From positions 54,811,737 through 54,875,736 of the forward strand of contig OZ022505.1 of NCBI GenBank assembly GCA_963989385.1: a stretch of DNA of 64,000 nt, read 5' to 3'. This DNA is from Ctena decussata. Its lineage: Eukaryota; Mollusca; Bivalvia; Lucinida; Lucinidae. This document shows positions 11,920 to 23,577 of the stretch, one piece after another. The notes beneath the pieces are model-generated. The model was not told where the DNA came from. It saw only the letters and a program-made list of their open reading frames with translations, and ran no database searches. A program made the position numbers and the translations under genes. The first letter of the stretch is position 1. Each line of letters starts with the position of its first letter.

Positions 11920-12765
11920 AGTATAAAAAAAACAATTTAATTCCCCTGTAGTCACTGACTCTTCCGGTGGAACTCTTTTGTGGCCAGTTCTCGCTGATAT
12001 TGCAAAATTTAATATGGTTTTGTAATTACATGCCTCAAATCTTTCATTTGTTATTATCTTGATAGAGCCTTGCTTTGTATGTGTGTGCTTTTTTCTATCA
12101 GTAGGTAGGCTCATCAAACTGTTCTGGGTAAGTTCATTATGCAATAGAAGGCTGGAAAAAATAAATACCATTAAAATGACAGGTTTTAAATGCAACGTTT
12201 GTCTTACCACATTACATTTTTACTATTCGTCATCCTGTTTTCCACGAATTAGTTGTAAGCAATAGCTCTTCATATTTCAGCAACGTGTACTCTCATATAT
12301 TTAGGATACATAGGTGCACTTTCAGACGAGGCAGCTCTGACATTTCCATATTTACTTTCATTCTTTAATAGGGGTCAACTCTTAAAGGAAAGAATTTACT
12401 CCTGAAGGAGAAAATTCTTCTCTTTAAAAGTAGACCTCATTTTGGAAGGTCTACGTCTTTCAAGGAAGCAAAAACCAGGAAGTCGCGAAAGTTTTTCCCT
12501 TCGTAACATTGGCGGAAAAGTAAGAACGTTGAGGTACGCCATTGCACTATTGACGTTATTGTGGAAAATGAGGCCGAGGTTACACATGGCTATTAAAACG
12601 TAATGGCATAAAGTCCTTCATGTTCTCAGGTCAAAGTATATGGCTTGAGGAATATGTATGTATACAAAGCATAACTCTTTAAGAAGGATTTGCTTGTCCG
12701 AAGTGCATGCATAATAAAATCTCATTAGATACGTTCTATACTTAAAAAATCAGGAAGATACTTAG

Positions 12766-12821
<56 letters not shown>

Positions 12822-13691
12822 TAACGAAATAGAAATCGAGTCATTCAAATTAAACACGAAGAAGTAATCCATAGAACATTGTCTACACTAAGACGTTTCA
12901 ATTTTCAAAAGGATGTCTGTGGAAACGACGATGGAACTATTCTACAAGGTGACATTCATGTCGTATGACAGTTTCGGTCACATCTTGTATCAGTAAATTC
13001 CTCTAAAAACCCTGTGGAAAAATCTCATATTGCCTGTAGCATAATAAAACCATCTATGAAGATCTGGCATACCAGTGATCTCAAGATAGCGGTAGCCCAA
13101 TACCTTTAGTGCCTAGAGGCGTAACTTAGTCATTCTGATAAAAGCCAATTATAAAGCTAAAATCAATACGCCGCTTTGCTGTAAGATTCGTTCTAAGCGG
13201 AGGATTTAATAAAACTCCCACTTTACATTAATATGCACGACATTTGGTTTAGCCTAGCTTGCTGTAAGATAGCAATTTTCAATTGATTCTAGGCATTTTA
13301 GGCCTTTGTTTAACTGCCCGATTTGCATAGGAATATCATCGTCTTCTTTACAATTATTCTAAATACTACTAGCATATTCTGAAAAAAAAATCAAAATTTT
13401 AGAACATTTGGTGTCAGAGGCCCTATCGGTTAAGGATTCAGAAGTTTTATTTATTTATTTGACTGGCTTTTGCAATACGAATTAGATTGTATAACAGTTT
13501 TGTTCGAATGACAAATTTGAAAAAAAAAAACCTTTCACAACAATAAACTACTCATTTAATCATTTAAGTTGAGTGACAAGAAATGCATAACACTGTGTGT
13601 TAGTATATGTTAACTAATATTTAAAAAGAGTAAAAATCATTTACTAAAGTCATACGTCCAAACTCGTAAGTCGCTGAAACACACTAATAAA
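11920..13691. other. gene-free spacer with AG microsatellite
   Basis: No gene is visible. Contains an (AG)n run at 12,772-12,819; the remainder is AT-rich. Confidence 0.5.
12772..12819. repeat. (AG)n microsatellite
   Basis: A pure AG dinucleotide run of about 48 bp. Confidence 0.97.
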
Positions 13692-13929
13692 TGAGCCGCG
13701 ACACGACAAAACCAACAATGTGGTTGTGCTCCCAGCGCAGACTCAGATCAGCCTGGGCATCCGCCCAGTCTGATCAGAGTCTTCGCTGTCTGCATGGAGG
13801 TAGCTTAGTCCCTTGACTAGCCTTTGAGCACCTAACAAAGAGTCCAGTCAAACTGGACGGACGCCCAGGCTGATCTGAGTCTGTGCTGGGCGAACAACCA
13901 CTTTGTTGGTTTTCTTGTGTCGCGGCTCA
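13692..13929. repeat. 238-bp palindromic MITE, copy 4
   Basis: A full-length copy from 'tgagccgcgacacgac' to 'gtgtcgcggctca'. Confidence 0.92.
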
Positions 13930-14839
13930 AATGTAATTAGATAAACAGACATGGACCCCTTTATAAGTACTTGTGCATAGACAGCATCTCATGCGTACAG
14001 CAAGCCAAATTAACAGTAATTAGAAGAAAAAAAACTCTGGTTTATAAAAGGGAGATAGGTTATGTAATTTTTCAAATAAGATAGTTTTCTCGAATAGACC
14101 AGTCTTTCTATGATGAAATAAATACTAAAAGAAGATCCTCTTGAATCAACAAACACATCAAAGAAACAACAACAGCAGACTCAGACTAAAATGAGATGGC
14201 AGTGGTCAGAAATCGACACTCTCGCTTATCATATTTTGCTCAAACCAAGAAATGGAGGTTTGGCCATTCTGAGCGCATTTGGGTTAACTCATGTTTACGA
14301 TCATTTGCAATTTTACAAATTCAGAACCGAATTAAACTGAGTTGATGATGAACATATTGCCAAGAGGCAAATTTATGTCAACCGTATAGGTTGTGTTACA
14401 AGTTTCGTTGGTACATAAATAGTTTGTTAATGGCTTTTCCGTGTACTTGTTGTTTTAATTAGGTCAGAGTGTGGAATGCATCAAAATTATAGCCTTTTCA
14501 GATGGAAAAAAATAACGTTTATAGATATTGGTATGTTAAATTTTCACGACTGCCAAAGTTGTAAATAGAAGATACCTAAGCAATGCAAAGTATGCGTATC
14601 GAGTCGAAATAATCGTATCCACCGATTTAGCTACTTGAAGATTTTGTCTTGTATTTATTGCGAAAATGGTGACATTGTTTTGTGGTTAAATGGAATATAT
14701 AATAGGTACATTACAATTATTTCCGGCGAATGGATAAAGCTCAATGTTTTCTACAAGTTTTGTCTTCCTTTTGTTGGCGTGATCTTTTTTTCTGGTTCTG
14801 GTTTCAGTTGTGGTTTATCGTTTTATGTTGTAATTCCAA

Positions 14840-15102
14840 CATAATGGTCACCTGTTCTTTGTTTCTCACTGTTCTTCTTGGATCATAGAAAGTAAGCCGT
14901 TACGCTGCCATGGTGATAACTTTGTATGTTTTTCGTAAGCCTGTGTAACAAATTGTTGAATTTGGATCAAGCTCCTCTGTAAAACTATTAGTTTAATAAT
15001 TTATATATTGTCCTCGCTACTGTATATCGTTGTTGTAGGCTATAAGCATTGTTATATAAGCTTAATGCTGAAATAAAGATATTGTATTGTATTGTATTGT
15101 TT
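14840..15102 (+). repeat. possible LINE 3' UTR with ATTGT tail
   Basis: A polyadenylation-like 'aataaag' is followed by four tandem ATTGT units (about 15,080-15,102). A short tandem tail is typical of CR1/RTE-type 3' ends. No coding sequence is preserved. Confidence 0.4.
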
Positions 15103-15666
15103 ATCTGACCCTGTTGCTTCCACTTTTTAGTGTTTCGAAAATGATATACTGTCTAGAATGCCTAGAATGTCGCTGACCGCATATGGCAGGGTTGATGAAC
15201 AGGAAGATAGGTAGGTAATCAAAGAATATTTTATATATCTATGTGGCTTTTTGTGTTAATTTGTAATTTTATGAACATTAACTGGGCCCAAGGCGAGAAA
15301 AAACGCTTGTGTATAACCGGTTTAAGCCCCAATAATTAATACTGACCGTTTCAAGTCGATACTTCTGAAGTGGTTTGTTACTTTACTTAAGGACAAAATC
15401 TGCATGGATGTTCCTTTAAAATCCGCGAAGAACTTTTGTCCTTAAGTATATTATTGTCATTCTTTGTCGGCTTCTTTCAGTCTTTGACATTTTGTACATT
15501 ATTTATAATAGCCTCTCTATCATCTGTCGGGAACTGTCAGCCGACCTGTTGGTTTTTTGCTTATCTTGTGTTGCTTTGTATATCGTCTTCATTTGCTTTT
15601 TTCCTTTACCATTTGTTTTTAGGGAAGGACGTCCAATGAAAAATGAAACGAAAAGGCTTATGATCA

Positions 15667-15700
15667 AGAACCGACACAATGTTTACATTGTGTCGGTTTT
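15667..15700. repeat. perfect hairpin
   Basis: AACCGACACAATGT and its complement are separated by 2-4 bases. There is no adjacent gene. Confidence 0.8.
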
Positions 15701-16082
15701 TAATCATTTCTTTTCATTTGCTTAACTTTTCTCTGTGTTAATGCGCAGATAGGCGAGGCACAACATTCCGTGGCTTGTTTCTAAAAGACGTCTTTCGGGC
15801 TTTAGGATTGGCTTTTCTATATGAAGACCCCGCTTTGGAGGGACTTCTAGCAAACACTTTCCCTTACCACATTCTACAATGACTGCGGAGGAACATATTG
15901 GAAAATTTTCGTGGTTGCTCGGAAGAATCGAAGAAAAGGGAAGACATTGCACCTAGTGGAGCATTTGTTTTTTTTTTTGAAATGTTAACCATCGCTGATG
16001 AGGAAGGTAAGGTCTAGTTGCTTTTCTTGAATTATATCCATTCCAACAAAAGTGAACAATCCACTTTCCCCTGTGAAGTTTA

Positions 16083-16087
16083 CCGCC
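16083..16087. other. BEL target-site duplication, left
   Basis: CCGCC immediately precedes the 5' LTR and is repeated directly after the 3' LTR (23,274-23,278). A 5-bp duplication is normal for BEL/Pao integrases. Confidence 0.9.
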
Positions 16088-16741
16088 TGTAAAAACCGCA
16101 ATTAGTTTTTGTTTGATATTGAAAAAAGAGGCGAAATGTTCACTGATTGATACTTGTAAGCTAATTGATTTGTATACGTAGTGCGACGTTACGTTACGCC
16201 GCGCAGTTTAGTCAACGTCTTCCGGTAGAACGTTATCACCTTGACAACAAGTAAAGACGTTGATCTGTAGTGGCGCTATTTCTTAAGGATTTCGAAGATA
16301 TTAAATAGTCGCAAAATCGGTAAGAGAAATTTCAGTTTAATCTAATGATATTCTAATTCCTTATGAGTAATTTTAGAACATGAATTAACTCAGAAATAAC
16401 GCTGTAAACTTGAGAATAATAGGTCATGTTAATTTAGGAAATGCAATTACTTGCCTATCGCCGCATGAGTGCAATGTAGAATAGCTTATTAACTGTGCAT
16501 TGATATTTATACATAAAAGTTGTGACTTGCTTTACTACGCATCAAAGCCATTATAATATTTTTTATTATTTCATTTATTTAATTTGAATAGCGAATGCCT
16601 GTGCTTAATGATTTATTACTATAACAATTTTCCGAATTGTTTCAGAGAATCGCCATTTATGACAAACCAAATTACGAAGAATAAAGAATAATATGGAGGC
16701 GCATGTCTTGATGGTTATTTGTTTGACCCGAAATCCTTACA
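16088..16741 (+). repeat. 5' LTR of BEL/Pao element
   Basis: It is nearly identical to 22,621-23,273. The differences seen are a few substitutions and one small indel near 'ggtcatgttaattt'. It should contain the promoter; I did not find a clear TATA box. Confidence 0.95.
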
Positions 16742-16782
16742 ATTCTCGATTTTAAGCCGACCACAGGCGATTTAACGAACTG

Positions 16783-19700
16783 ATGCTCTTGATACGGTCC
16801 TGTCTTGAGAAACCTTTTGCCAAGATAACCATGGCTACCAACGACCAAGAAAGTGAATCACAGGATCTGAACAGCGCAAAACGGGTTCGTAGCGCTAATT
16901 TAGGACAGTTAACAAAACTGTACAAAGAAATTGAGAAGAACATGTCTTCATATGACAACACTGATAAAGTGAAGTTGCTGTACGGAAATCTGTGTGACCG
17001 TTTTGAACAGTTCAGGTCTGTGCATCTGCAATGTTTGGATTTGTGCAAAGAGCCTGATGCGGTCAACGATTTGCAGCAGAGTTTTGAAAGATACCGAACG
17101 AACTTCGTCGAGTTCCAGGATAGGTATTCCCAGTGGATAGCTGGACGATATAGGCCTACTTCTGAAGAAAATGACGTTAGTTCAGTTGTAAGTTCTCGAA
17201 CATCATCTACGCTGATATCGTCAAAATCAAGTCTGAGGAATGCAATGGCGAAACGGCTTCTAGCCGAACATAAACTAAAACGGTTGGCTGAGAAACATGA
17301 ACTGGAACGAGCCCAAAGGGAGCTGCAGTTAAAACAACAACTGTTAGAACAACAGTGCGAGGTTGAAGAAGCAACGTTAGAGGAATCCGTATGGCAGCAG
17401 GCCGTAAACGAGGACGCTTCTGAGCTAGCTCATCCCAGGGAGGTACATGTAATCCCCACGGCACAGGATGTTTGTGACCAAGCACGTGACCGTGGTACAG
17501 CTATGAGCGAAGGGTGTCTTCGCCCGGAACCATTACAAATATCGGTAAGATCTGAGTCTCCGAAGAGGAACAACCGGGGTAAGTCTTCTACAAACTCACT
17601 TCACCTGGGAAATTCGGATGCTAGTGTGACCAGTATCGACACAGCTTTCCAGCGACTTGCAACCACACTGCAGGAAGGTTTTAACCTACCAAAACCGGAA
17701 CTATTTACCTTTAAAGGCACACCTACAGACTATTGCAAATTCATAAAGAACTTTGAAACTAACATAGAGAACAGCGTTGGCGATGATAGATTAAGATTAA
17801 GTTATTTGATTCAGTACTGTGACGGTGAAGCAAAGTCAAGCATAGAAGATTGTGTTTTACTAGAGCCAAGTGATGGTTACAAACGGGCTAGGTCTATATT
17901 GTACTCGCGGTATGGTAGGCCTCATGTGGTTGCTAGATCTTATATTGACAAATTAGTAAATGGCCCGCAAATAAAGGCATCCGACATCAATGAGCTCTCA
18001 AGGTTAGCTTTGGAAATGCAAAAATGCGAAATCACTCTGTCTCAGTTAGGTTTTTCCTCTGATGCCGATAACTCAGAGAATTTAAGACGTATTGTCAAAC
18101 GCTTACCAATGCATCTTAGAACCAAATGGGTAGATATAGCGTATTCAATCAGTGAACTCGGCACAGGGAAGGGCTCTGGGAGGGAACCGCGTTTTTCTGA
18201 TCTGGCGAAATTTGTTGATGAAAGGTCACGCGTTGCTAGTTCAATGTACGGTGCTGATCTAACAAAGGAACACAGTCAATTAAAACATGATAGGGCTTCT
18301 ACCAGTATTAATAAAAATGATGGTGTAAAAATTACAACGCTAGCTACAAATAGCGAAGGGGTGGAACAAAGGCGCGAGCGAAGTTGTAGTTGCTGCTCTG
18401 GTACTTGTTCTGACCTAGCATCATGTGAAAGGTTCAAAGCCATGAGCTTAAATGACCGCGGTAAACTTGTCCGCAAACTGAAATTTTGTTACAATTGTTT
18501 GAAGGGCAGACAAAAGGCCAATGCATGTAGAAAACCTCAAGCCTGCACAGTGCCGGACTGTAAAAAGAAACACCATTTATTACTACATAGCTGGATAAAT
18601 GAGCCAGATCACACAGCTACACAGCCTTCGATCAGCTGTGCTGCAACGAAGTCTTCCCTTTCAAAGGGATGTTTGGGGATTATCCCTGTGATTGTTAAGG
18701 GTGTGAACGGAAGCACATACCGGACGTATGCACTATTAGACGACGGGGCGGACAAGTCGCTATGCGATGAACGTTTGCTGAATGCATTAAATGTTTCCAG
18801 CAATCCGGTGACATTCCAAATTTCAACCGTGAGCTCTACAGGCAGTACGAATCATGGTCAGGAAGTTGATCTACACGTTCAGCATATAAACGGCAAGGAT
18901 GCAGTGAGCCTGAAAAATGTATGGTCGGTTAAGCGACTTCCCATTTCGTCTCAGTCAGCAGCGGTAAATGATGATATTAAAAACTTACCATATCTGCAAG
19001 ACATTGAGCTGCCTAGAATCAACACCAATGATGTGATGTTGTTGATCGGCACTGATACGCCGGATGCTCATATCCCGCTGGAAGTGCGATCTGGCAAACA
19101 TGATCAGCCATACGCAATCCGTACGCGTCTAGGTTGGGCGGTACGTGGACCTCTTCAGACTAAATGTGCAACAGATGAAATAAACATACATTTCCAAACA
19201 ACAGAAGACAGCATGCTGCAGCAACAGCTTGAAAGAATGTGGATGACGGACTTTGATGATAGAAGCCGCGATGACAAGAAGTCCATGTCTGTAGAAGATG
19301 AACGTGCACTGAAGATCATGGAATCTTCCATGACCTTTGAAAATGGACATTACCGACTCGGATTACCTTGGCGCGATGAGACCACGACTTTACCAAACAA
19401 TATAGCCTTAGCAGCTGCCCGCTTACAACATCTGAAACGCAAGCTGATACGTGACCCGTCATTGCATAAGAAATATGCAGAGACAGTCAATGAATATATT
19501 GCAAAGGGGTACGCAAGAGAAGTAACACAAACTGATACCAGCTCGAACCGTGTCTGGTACCTTCCACATCACCCTGTGTTTAATGCAAATAAACCGGGTA
19601 AATTGCGTGTGGTATTTGACTGTGCAGCGAAGTATGATGGTGTCTCGCTTAACAGTCAGTTACTTCAAGGTCCCGACTTAAATAACAGTTTGGTTGGTGT

Positions 19701-22536
19701 TGTAATCCGCTTCAGGCAAGATCAAATAGCTCTTGCAGCTGATGTCGAAGCCATGTTCCATCAGGTTCGTGTGATGAAGAAAGACTGTGACGCCCTGCGT
19801 TTTCTCTGGTGGCCAAATGGGGATGTAAGCAAACAGCCCAAATGCTTCGGTATGCAGGTTCATCTGTTTGGTGCAACTTCATCACCGAGCTGTGCTGCAT
19901 ACGCACTGAAACGAACCGCCGATGATCACGCACATTTATTTGAACCTGAGGTGTTGGCGACCGTCAGGAGAAATTTCTATGTGGACGACTGCCTGAAGTC
20001 TGTCCCTTCAGAGAAGGGCGCTGTAAAACTAGCTCTAGACCTGCAATCTCTGATGAAAATGGGAGGCTTCAGGCTTACAAAGTGGCTCAGTAACAGTAGA
20101 GAAGTTCTTCGCGCGATCCCGGAATCTGAAAGAGCGCCAGCGGTAGTTAACTTAAACCCTTGCGATGCACTGCCAAGTGACCGTGCTTTGGGGATCAACT
20201 GGGACGTAAATCAAGATAACATCAAGTTTATTGTTAAGGTAGCAGATCGACCACTCACCAAACGTGGCATACTTTCGTTTGTGAGTTCGCTGTTTGACCC
20301 ACTTGGGCTCGTGTCACCAATCACACTACGAGCGAAGGCCATTGTCCAAGATTTGTGCAGGAAGAAACTTGGATGGAATGACCAAATCCCAGAGACTAAC
20401 CAGAAAGAATGGCAGAACTGGTTAGACACCCTGTCACATTTGCAGAATGTGTCTGTGAACCGCTGTTTTAAACCACAAGGATTCGGTAACATAAAGAATG
20501 CACAGCTGCACCTGTTTAGTGATGGGTCAGAGCTTGGTTATGGAGCATCTGCTTATCTGAGACTGGTCGATGACCAAGACAATATTACCTGCTCTCTTGT
20601 TATTGGCAAGTCTCGCCTTGCACCTATCAAGCCGGTATCAATTCCACGACTGGAACTTTCGGGAGCTGTGGTGGCCTGTCGCCTGTACGGACTTCTGTCT
20701 GACGAACTGGAACTGAAAATTGACCAGGTCGTTTTCTGGACTGATTCAATGATTGTACTTGGTTACATCAAAAACGTCTCACGCCGCTTTAAAACCTTTG
20801 TTGGCAACAGACTTAGAGTTATCCATGATGTAACCTCACCAGACCAGTGGTACTATATTCAATCAAAATTGAATCCTGCAGACATAGCGTCAAGGGGCAT
20901 TGATGCGAGTGATACAGAGAAACTCAGCATTTGGCTGCACGGGCCAGGGTTCATTTGGCGTGACAGTGCGCACTGGCCAAAGCAAGGGCCTGTATGTGAA
21001 ATTTCCGAAGACGATGTCGAGACCAAGAAAGAGATAGTGGTCAACACTACAAGTAGTGACTTTATCGACAATTTTGCTGATCACTACTCTGACTGGTATA
21101 AATTGCTACGTGCCACGGCATGGCTCATGAGGTTCAAAAGCTACTGCAGACATCGCTATTTACACCATCACGAGCTGTGTTGCAGGGACAACCTCACCGT
21201 GACAGACATACAGAAGGCTGCAAATGATATTTTAGTCAGCGTTCAAGAAAGTTCCTTCTTAAAAGAAATGGTCAGCTTGAAAAATGGAAACCCTGTGAGG
21301 TCAGATAGCTGCATAGCGCCACTTAACCCTGTTTTAGTTGATGGACTGATCCGATCAAAGGGACGTCTGAGCTGTGAAAATGAATATAGGTTACCTATTA
21401 TAATGCCGAATAGACATCACGTCACTACACTCCTTATTCGCTTCCATCATGAGACCAAGGGCCATGTCGGATTACAGCAAGTGTTAGCCGCGACTCGTGA
21501 AAAATATTGGATCATTAAGGGCCACAGTGCAGTGAAAAGGGCCATAAAGCTTTGCAAAATGTGCAAACGCCAACATGCCCCAGTATGTACGCAACAGATG
21601 GCACCGTTGCTTGAAGAGCAGATGTCTCCAGACAAACCGCCTTTCACGTTCGTCGGGATAGACTACTTTGGTCCACTTATTGTTAAAGCCGGTCGCACCC
21701 ATTTGAAGAGATATGGGTGCTTATTCACGTGTCTTACAACAAGGGCCATTCATCTTGAAGTTTCTCACAGTCTGACTGCTGATTCATTTATTGCTGCCTT
21801 TCAACGCTTCTCGAGTCGACGAGGAGTTCCAGAAAAGATATATAGTGATAACGGCACTAACCTCGTGAAGGGCGACAGTGAGCTTCGCAAATCTATCCGA
21901 GAATGGAACAAATCAAAGATAGAAAAACACATGACGCAACATGAAATTCAGTGGCATTTCAATCCCCCATGCGCCAGTCATATGGGCGGAGTCTGGGAAA
22001 GAATGATTCGTTCCACACGTACTGTTTTGAAAGCGCTTGCCAACGAACAGCTTCTCACTGACGAACAGCTGCAAACTTTGATGACAGAGGCGGAAAAAAT
22101 CATAAATGACAGACCTATTACGCCAGTGAGCCGTGATCCTAATGATCTTAGAGCTCTCACACCCAGCATGTTATTACTTATGAAATCCAACCCCAGTATA
22201 CCCCAAGGGGTATTCGTTAAAGATGACGTATATGCCAAACGATGGTGGAGGCAAGTACAGTATCTTGCCAATGTTTTCTGGAGGAGGTGGATACGCGAGT
22301 ACCTACCTGCACTACAGGTCCGACAAAAATGGCATCGAACTCAAACAAACATACGTATTGGTGATGTTGTCTTGATTGCAGATGAAAAAATTCCCAGAGG
22401 GCAGTGGCCGCTGGGGAGAGTCATCGATGTCAAAGAGGGACGGGATCGCAATGTGCGTAGCTGTGTGATCAGGACTCGTTCGTCAAGCATAGTTAGACCC
22501 GTAACTAAACTCTGCTTACTCGAAAGCTCAAACTAA
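16783..22536 (+). CDS. gag-pol: BEL/Pao gag-pol polyprotein
   Basis: A 1,917-codon frame for retrotransposition. In order: a coiled-coil-rich N-terminus (about 150-200, Lys/Glu/Leu/Gln-rich), a DUF1759-type gag region (about 300-450, with 'FKGTPTDYCKFIKNFE'), a Cys/His nucleocapsid region (about 545-600), an aspartic protease (DUF1758, with LLDDGADKSLC near 652), reverse transcriptase ('KLRVVFDCAAKYDG', 'FGATSSPSCAAYAL', catalytic YVDD near 1,066), RNase H ('LHLFSDGSELGYGA' near 1,243; 'FWTDSMIVLG'), and an HHCC zinc-finger plus DDE integrase ('VGIDYFGP', 'YSDNGTN', 'HMGGVWERM', about 1,540-1,760). A DUF5641-type C-terminus follows ('IRIGDVVLIADEK'). All catalytic motifs look intact. Two possible starts exist, at 16,783 and 16,831; the second (MATNDQ) also fits. 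gag and pol share one frame, as usual in BEL. No env follows. Confidence 0.96.
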   Translation: MLLIRSCLEKPFAKITMATNDQESESQDLNSAKRVRSANLGQLTKLYKEIEKNMSSYDNTDKVKLLYGNLCDRFEQFRSVHLQCLDLCKEPDAVNDLQQSFERYRTNFVEFQDRYSQWIAGRYRPTSEENDVSSVVSSRTSSTLISSKSSLRNAMAKRLLAEHKLKRLAEKHELERAQRELQLKQQLLEQQCEVEEATLEESVWQQAVNEDASELAHPREVHVIPTAQDVCDQARDRGTAMSEGCLRPEPLQISVRSESPKRNNRGKSSTNSLHLGNSDASVTSIDTAFQRLATTLQEGFNLPKPELFTFKGTPTDYCKFIKNFETNIENSVGDDRLRLSYLIQYCDGEAKSSIEDCVLLEPSDGYKRARSILYSRYGRPHVVARSYIDKLVNGPQIKASDINELSRLALEMQKCEITLSQLGFSSDADNSENLRRIVKRLPMHLRTKWVDIAYSISELGTGKGSGREPRFSDLAKFVDERSRVASSMYGADLTKEHSQLKHDRASTSINKNDGVKITTLATNSEGVEQRRERSCSCCSGTCSDLASCERFKAMSLNDRGKLVRKLKFCYNCLKGRQKANACRKPQACTVPDCKKKHHLLLHSWINEPDHTATQPSISCAATKSSLSKGCLGIIPVIVKGVNGSTYRTYALLDDGADKSLCDERLLNALNVSSNPVTFQISTVSSTGSTNHGQEVDLHVQHINGKDAVSLKNVWSVKRLPISSQSAAVNDDIKNLPYLQDIELPRINTNDVMLLIGTDTPDAHIPLEVRSGKHDQPYAIRTRLGWAVRGPLQTKCATDEINIHFQTTEDSMLQQQLERMWMTDFDDRSRDDKKSMSVEDERALKIMESSMTFENGHYRLGLPWRDETTTLPNNIALAAARLQHLKRKLIRDPSLHKKYAETVNEYIAKGYAREVTQTDTSSNRVWYLPHHPVFNANKPGKLRVVFDCAAKYDGVSLNSQLLQGPDLNNSLVGVVIRFRQDQIALAADVEAMFHQVRVMKKDCDALRFLWWPNGDVSKQPKCFGMQVHLFGATSSPSCAAYALKRTADDHAHLFEPEVLATVRRNFYVDDCLKSVPSEKGAVKLALDLQSLMKMGGFRLTKWLSNSREVLRAIPESERAPAVVNLNPCDALPSDRALGINWDVNQDNIKFIVKVADRPLTKRGILSFVSSLFDPLGLVSPITLRAKAIVQDLCRKKLGWNDQIPETNQKEWQNWLDTLSHLQNVSVNRCFKPQGFGNIKNAQLHLFSDGSELGYGASAYLRLVDDQDNITCSLVIGKSRLAPIKPVSIPRLELSGAVVACRLYGLLSDELELKIDQVVFWTDSMIVLGYIKNVSRRFKTFVGNRLRVIHDVTSPDQWYYIQSKLNPADIASRGIDASDTEKLSIWLHGPGFIWRDSAHWPKQGPVCEISEDDVETKKEIVVNTTSSDFIDNFADHYSDWYKLLRATAWLMRFKSYCRHRYLHHHELCCRDNLTVTDIQKAANDILVSVQESSFLKEMVSLKNGNPVRSDSCIAPLNPVLVDGLIRSKGRLSCENEYRLPIIMPNRHHVTTLLIRFHHETKGHVGLQQVLAATREKYWIIKGHSAVKRAIKLCKMCKRQHAPVCTQQMAPLLEEQMSPDKPPFTFVGIDYFGPLIVKAGRTHLKRYGCLFTCLTTRAIHLEVSHSLTADSFIAAFQRFSSRRGVPEKIYSDNGTNLVKGDSELRKSIREWNKSKIEKHMTQHEIQWHFNPPCASHMGGVWERMIRSTRTVLKALANEQLLTDEQLQTLMTEAEKIINDRPITPVSRDPNDLRALTPSMLLLMKSNPSIPQGVFVKDDVYAKRWWRQVQYLANVFWRRWIREYLPALQVRQKWHRTQTNIRIGDVVLIADEKIPRGQWPLGRVIDVKEGRDRNVRSCVIRTRSSSIVRPVTKLCLLESSN

Positions 22537-22620
22537 TGAAATATCCATTTATTCGTTTGTCAATCATAAGACTAAGGAAACTAAAAGGGTAATGAAATTG
22601 GGGAATTTCATAGTGGGGAC

Positions 22621-23273
22621 TGTAAAAACCGCAATTAGTCTTTGTTTGATATTGAGAAAAGAGGCGAAATGTTCACTGATTGATACTTGTAAGCTAATTG
22701 ATTTGTATACGTAGTGCGACGTTACGTTACGCCGCGCAGTTTAGTCAACGTCTTCCGGAAGAACGTTATCACCTTGACAACAAGTAAAGACGTTGATCTG
22801 TAGTGGCGCTATTTCTTAAGGATTTCGAAGATATTAAATAGTCGCAAAATCGGTAAGAGAAATTTCAGTTTAATCTAACGATATTCTAATTCCTTATGAG
22901 TAATTTTACAACATGAATTAACTCAGAAATAACGCTGTAAACTTGAGAATAATAGGTCATTTTATTTAGGAAATGCAATTACTTGCCTATCGCCGCATGA
23001 GTGCAATGTAGAATAGCTTATTAACTGTGCATTGATATTTATACATAAAAGTTGTGACTTGCTTTACTACGCATCAAAGCCATTATAATATTTTTTATTA
23101 TTTCATTTATTTAATTTGAATAGCGAATGCTTGTGCTTAATGATTTATTACTATAACAATTTTCCGAATTGTTTCAGAGAATCGCCATTTATGACAAACC
23201 AAATTACGAAGAATAAAGAATAATATGGAGGCGCATGTCTTGATGGTTATTTGTTTGACCCGAAATCCTTACA
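22621..23273 (+). repeat. 3' LTR of BEL/Pao element
   Basis: It is the partner of 16,088-16,741. The right target duplication CCGCC follows at 23,274-23,278. Confidence 0.95.
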
Positions 23274-23339
23274 CCGCCCGTTAATATAAGTATCGATAAG
23301 TCGTCTTTGGAAATTGCCATATATCGATAAAAGTATATA

Positions 23340-23577
23340 TAAGCCGCGAATCGAGAAAACCAACAAAGTAGTTGTGCGCCCAGCGCAGACTCAGATCAAC
23401 CTGGGTATTCGAACAGTCTGATCAGAGTCTTCGCTGTCCGCATGAAGGTTACTTAGACCCTTATCTACCCTTTAAGCGCACAGCGAAAAGAATGATCAGA
23501 CTGGGCGGATGCCCAGGCCGATCTGAGTCTGCGCTGGGCGTACAACCACTTTGTTGGTTTTCTCGTGTCGCGGCTCA
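23340..23577. repeat. 238-bp palindromic MITE, copy 5
   Basis: Runs from 'taagccgcgaatcgag' to 'cgtgtcgcggctca'. It is full length and lies 66 bp right of the BEL element. Confidence 0.92.

Larger units (their letters stand above)
13930..16082. other. gene-free spacer left of the BEL element
   Basis: No supported gene. A likely LINE 3' end lies at about 14,840-15,102, and a perfect hairpin at 15,667-15,700. Confidence 0.5.
16088..23273 (+). mobile_element. complete BEL/Pao LTR retrotransposon
   Basis: A 7.2-kb element with two 653-654-bp LTRs that start TGTAAAAACC and end CCTTACA, a single gag-pol frame between them, a purine tract (agtggggac, 22,612-22,620) directly before the 3' LTR, and CCGCC target duplications. 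By eye the LTRs differ at about eight positions, near 1%, so the insertion is fairly recent. The frame is uninterrupted and lacks an env gene. I could not identify the primer-binding site with confidence; the 41 bases between the LTR and the first ATG are 'attctcgattttaagccga...'. Confidence 0.95.

Noticed and set aside
22537..22620. env gene in the BEL element
   Set aside because: Only 84 bp separate the gag-pol stop from the 3' LTR.
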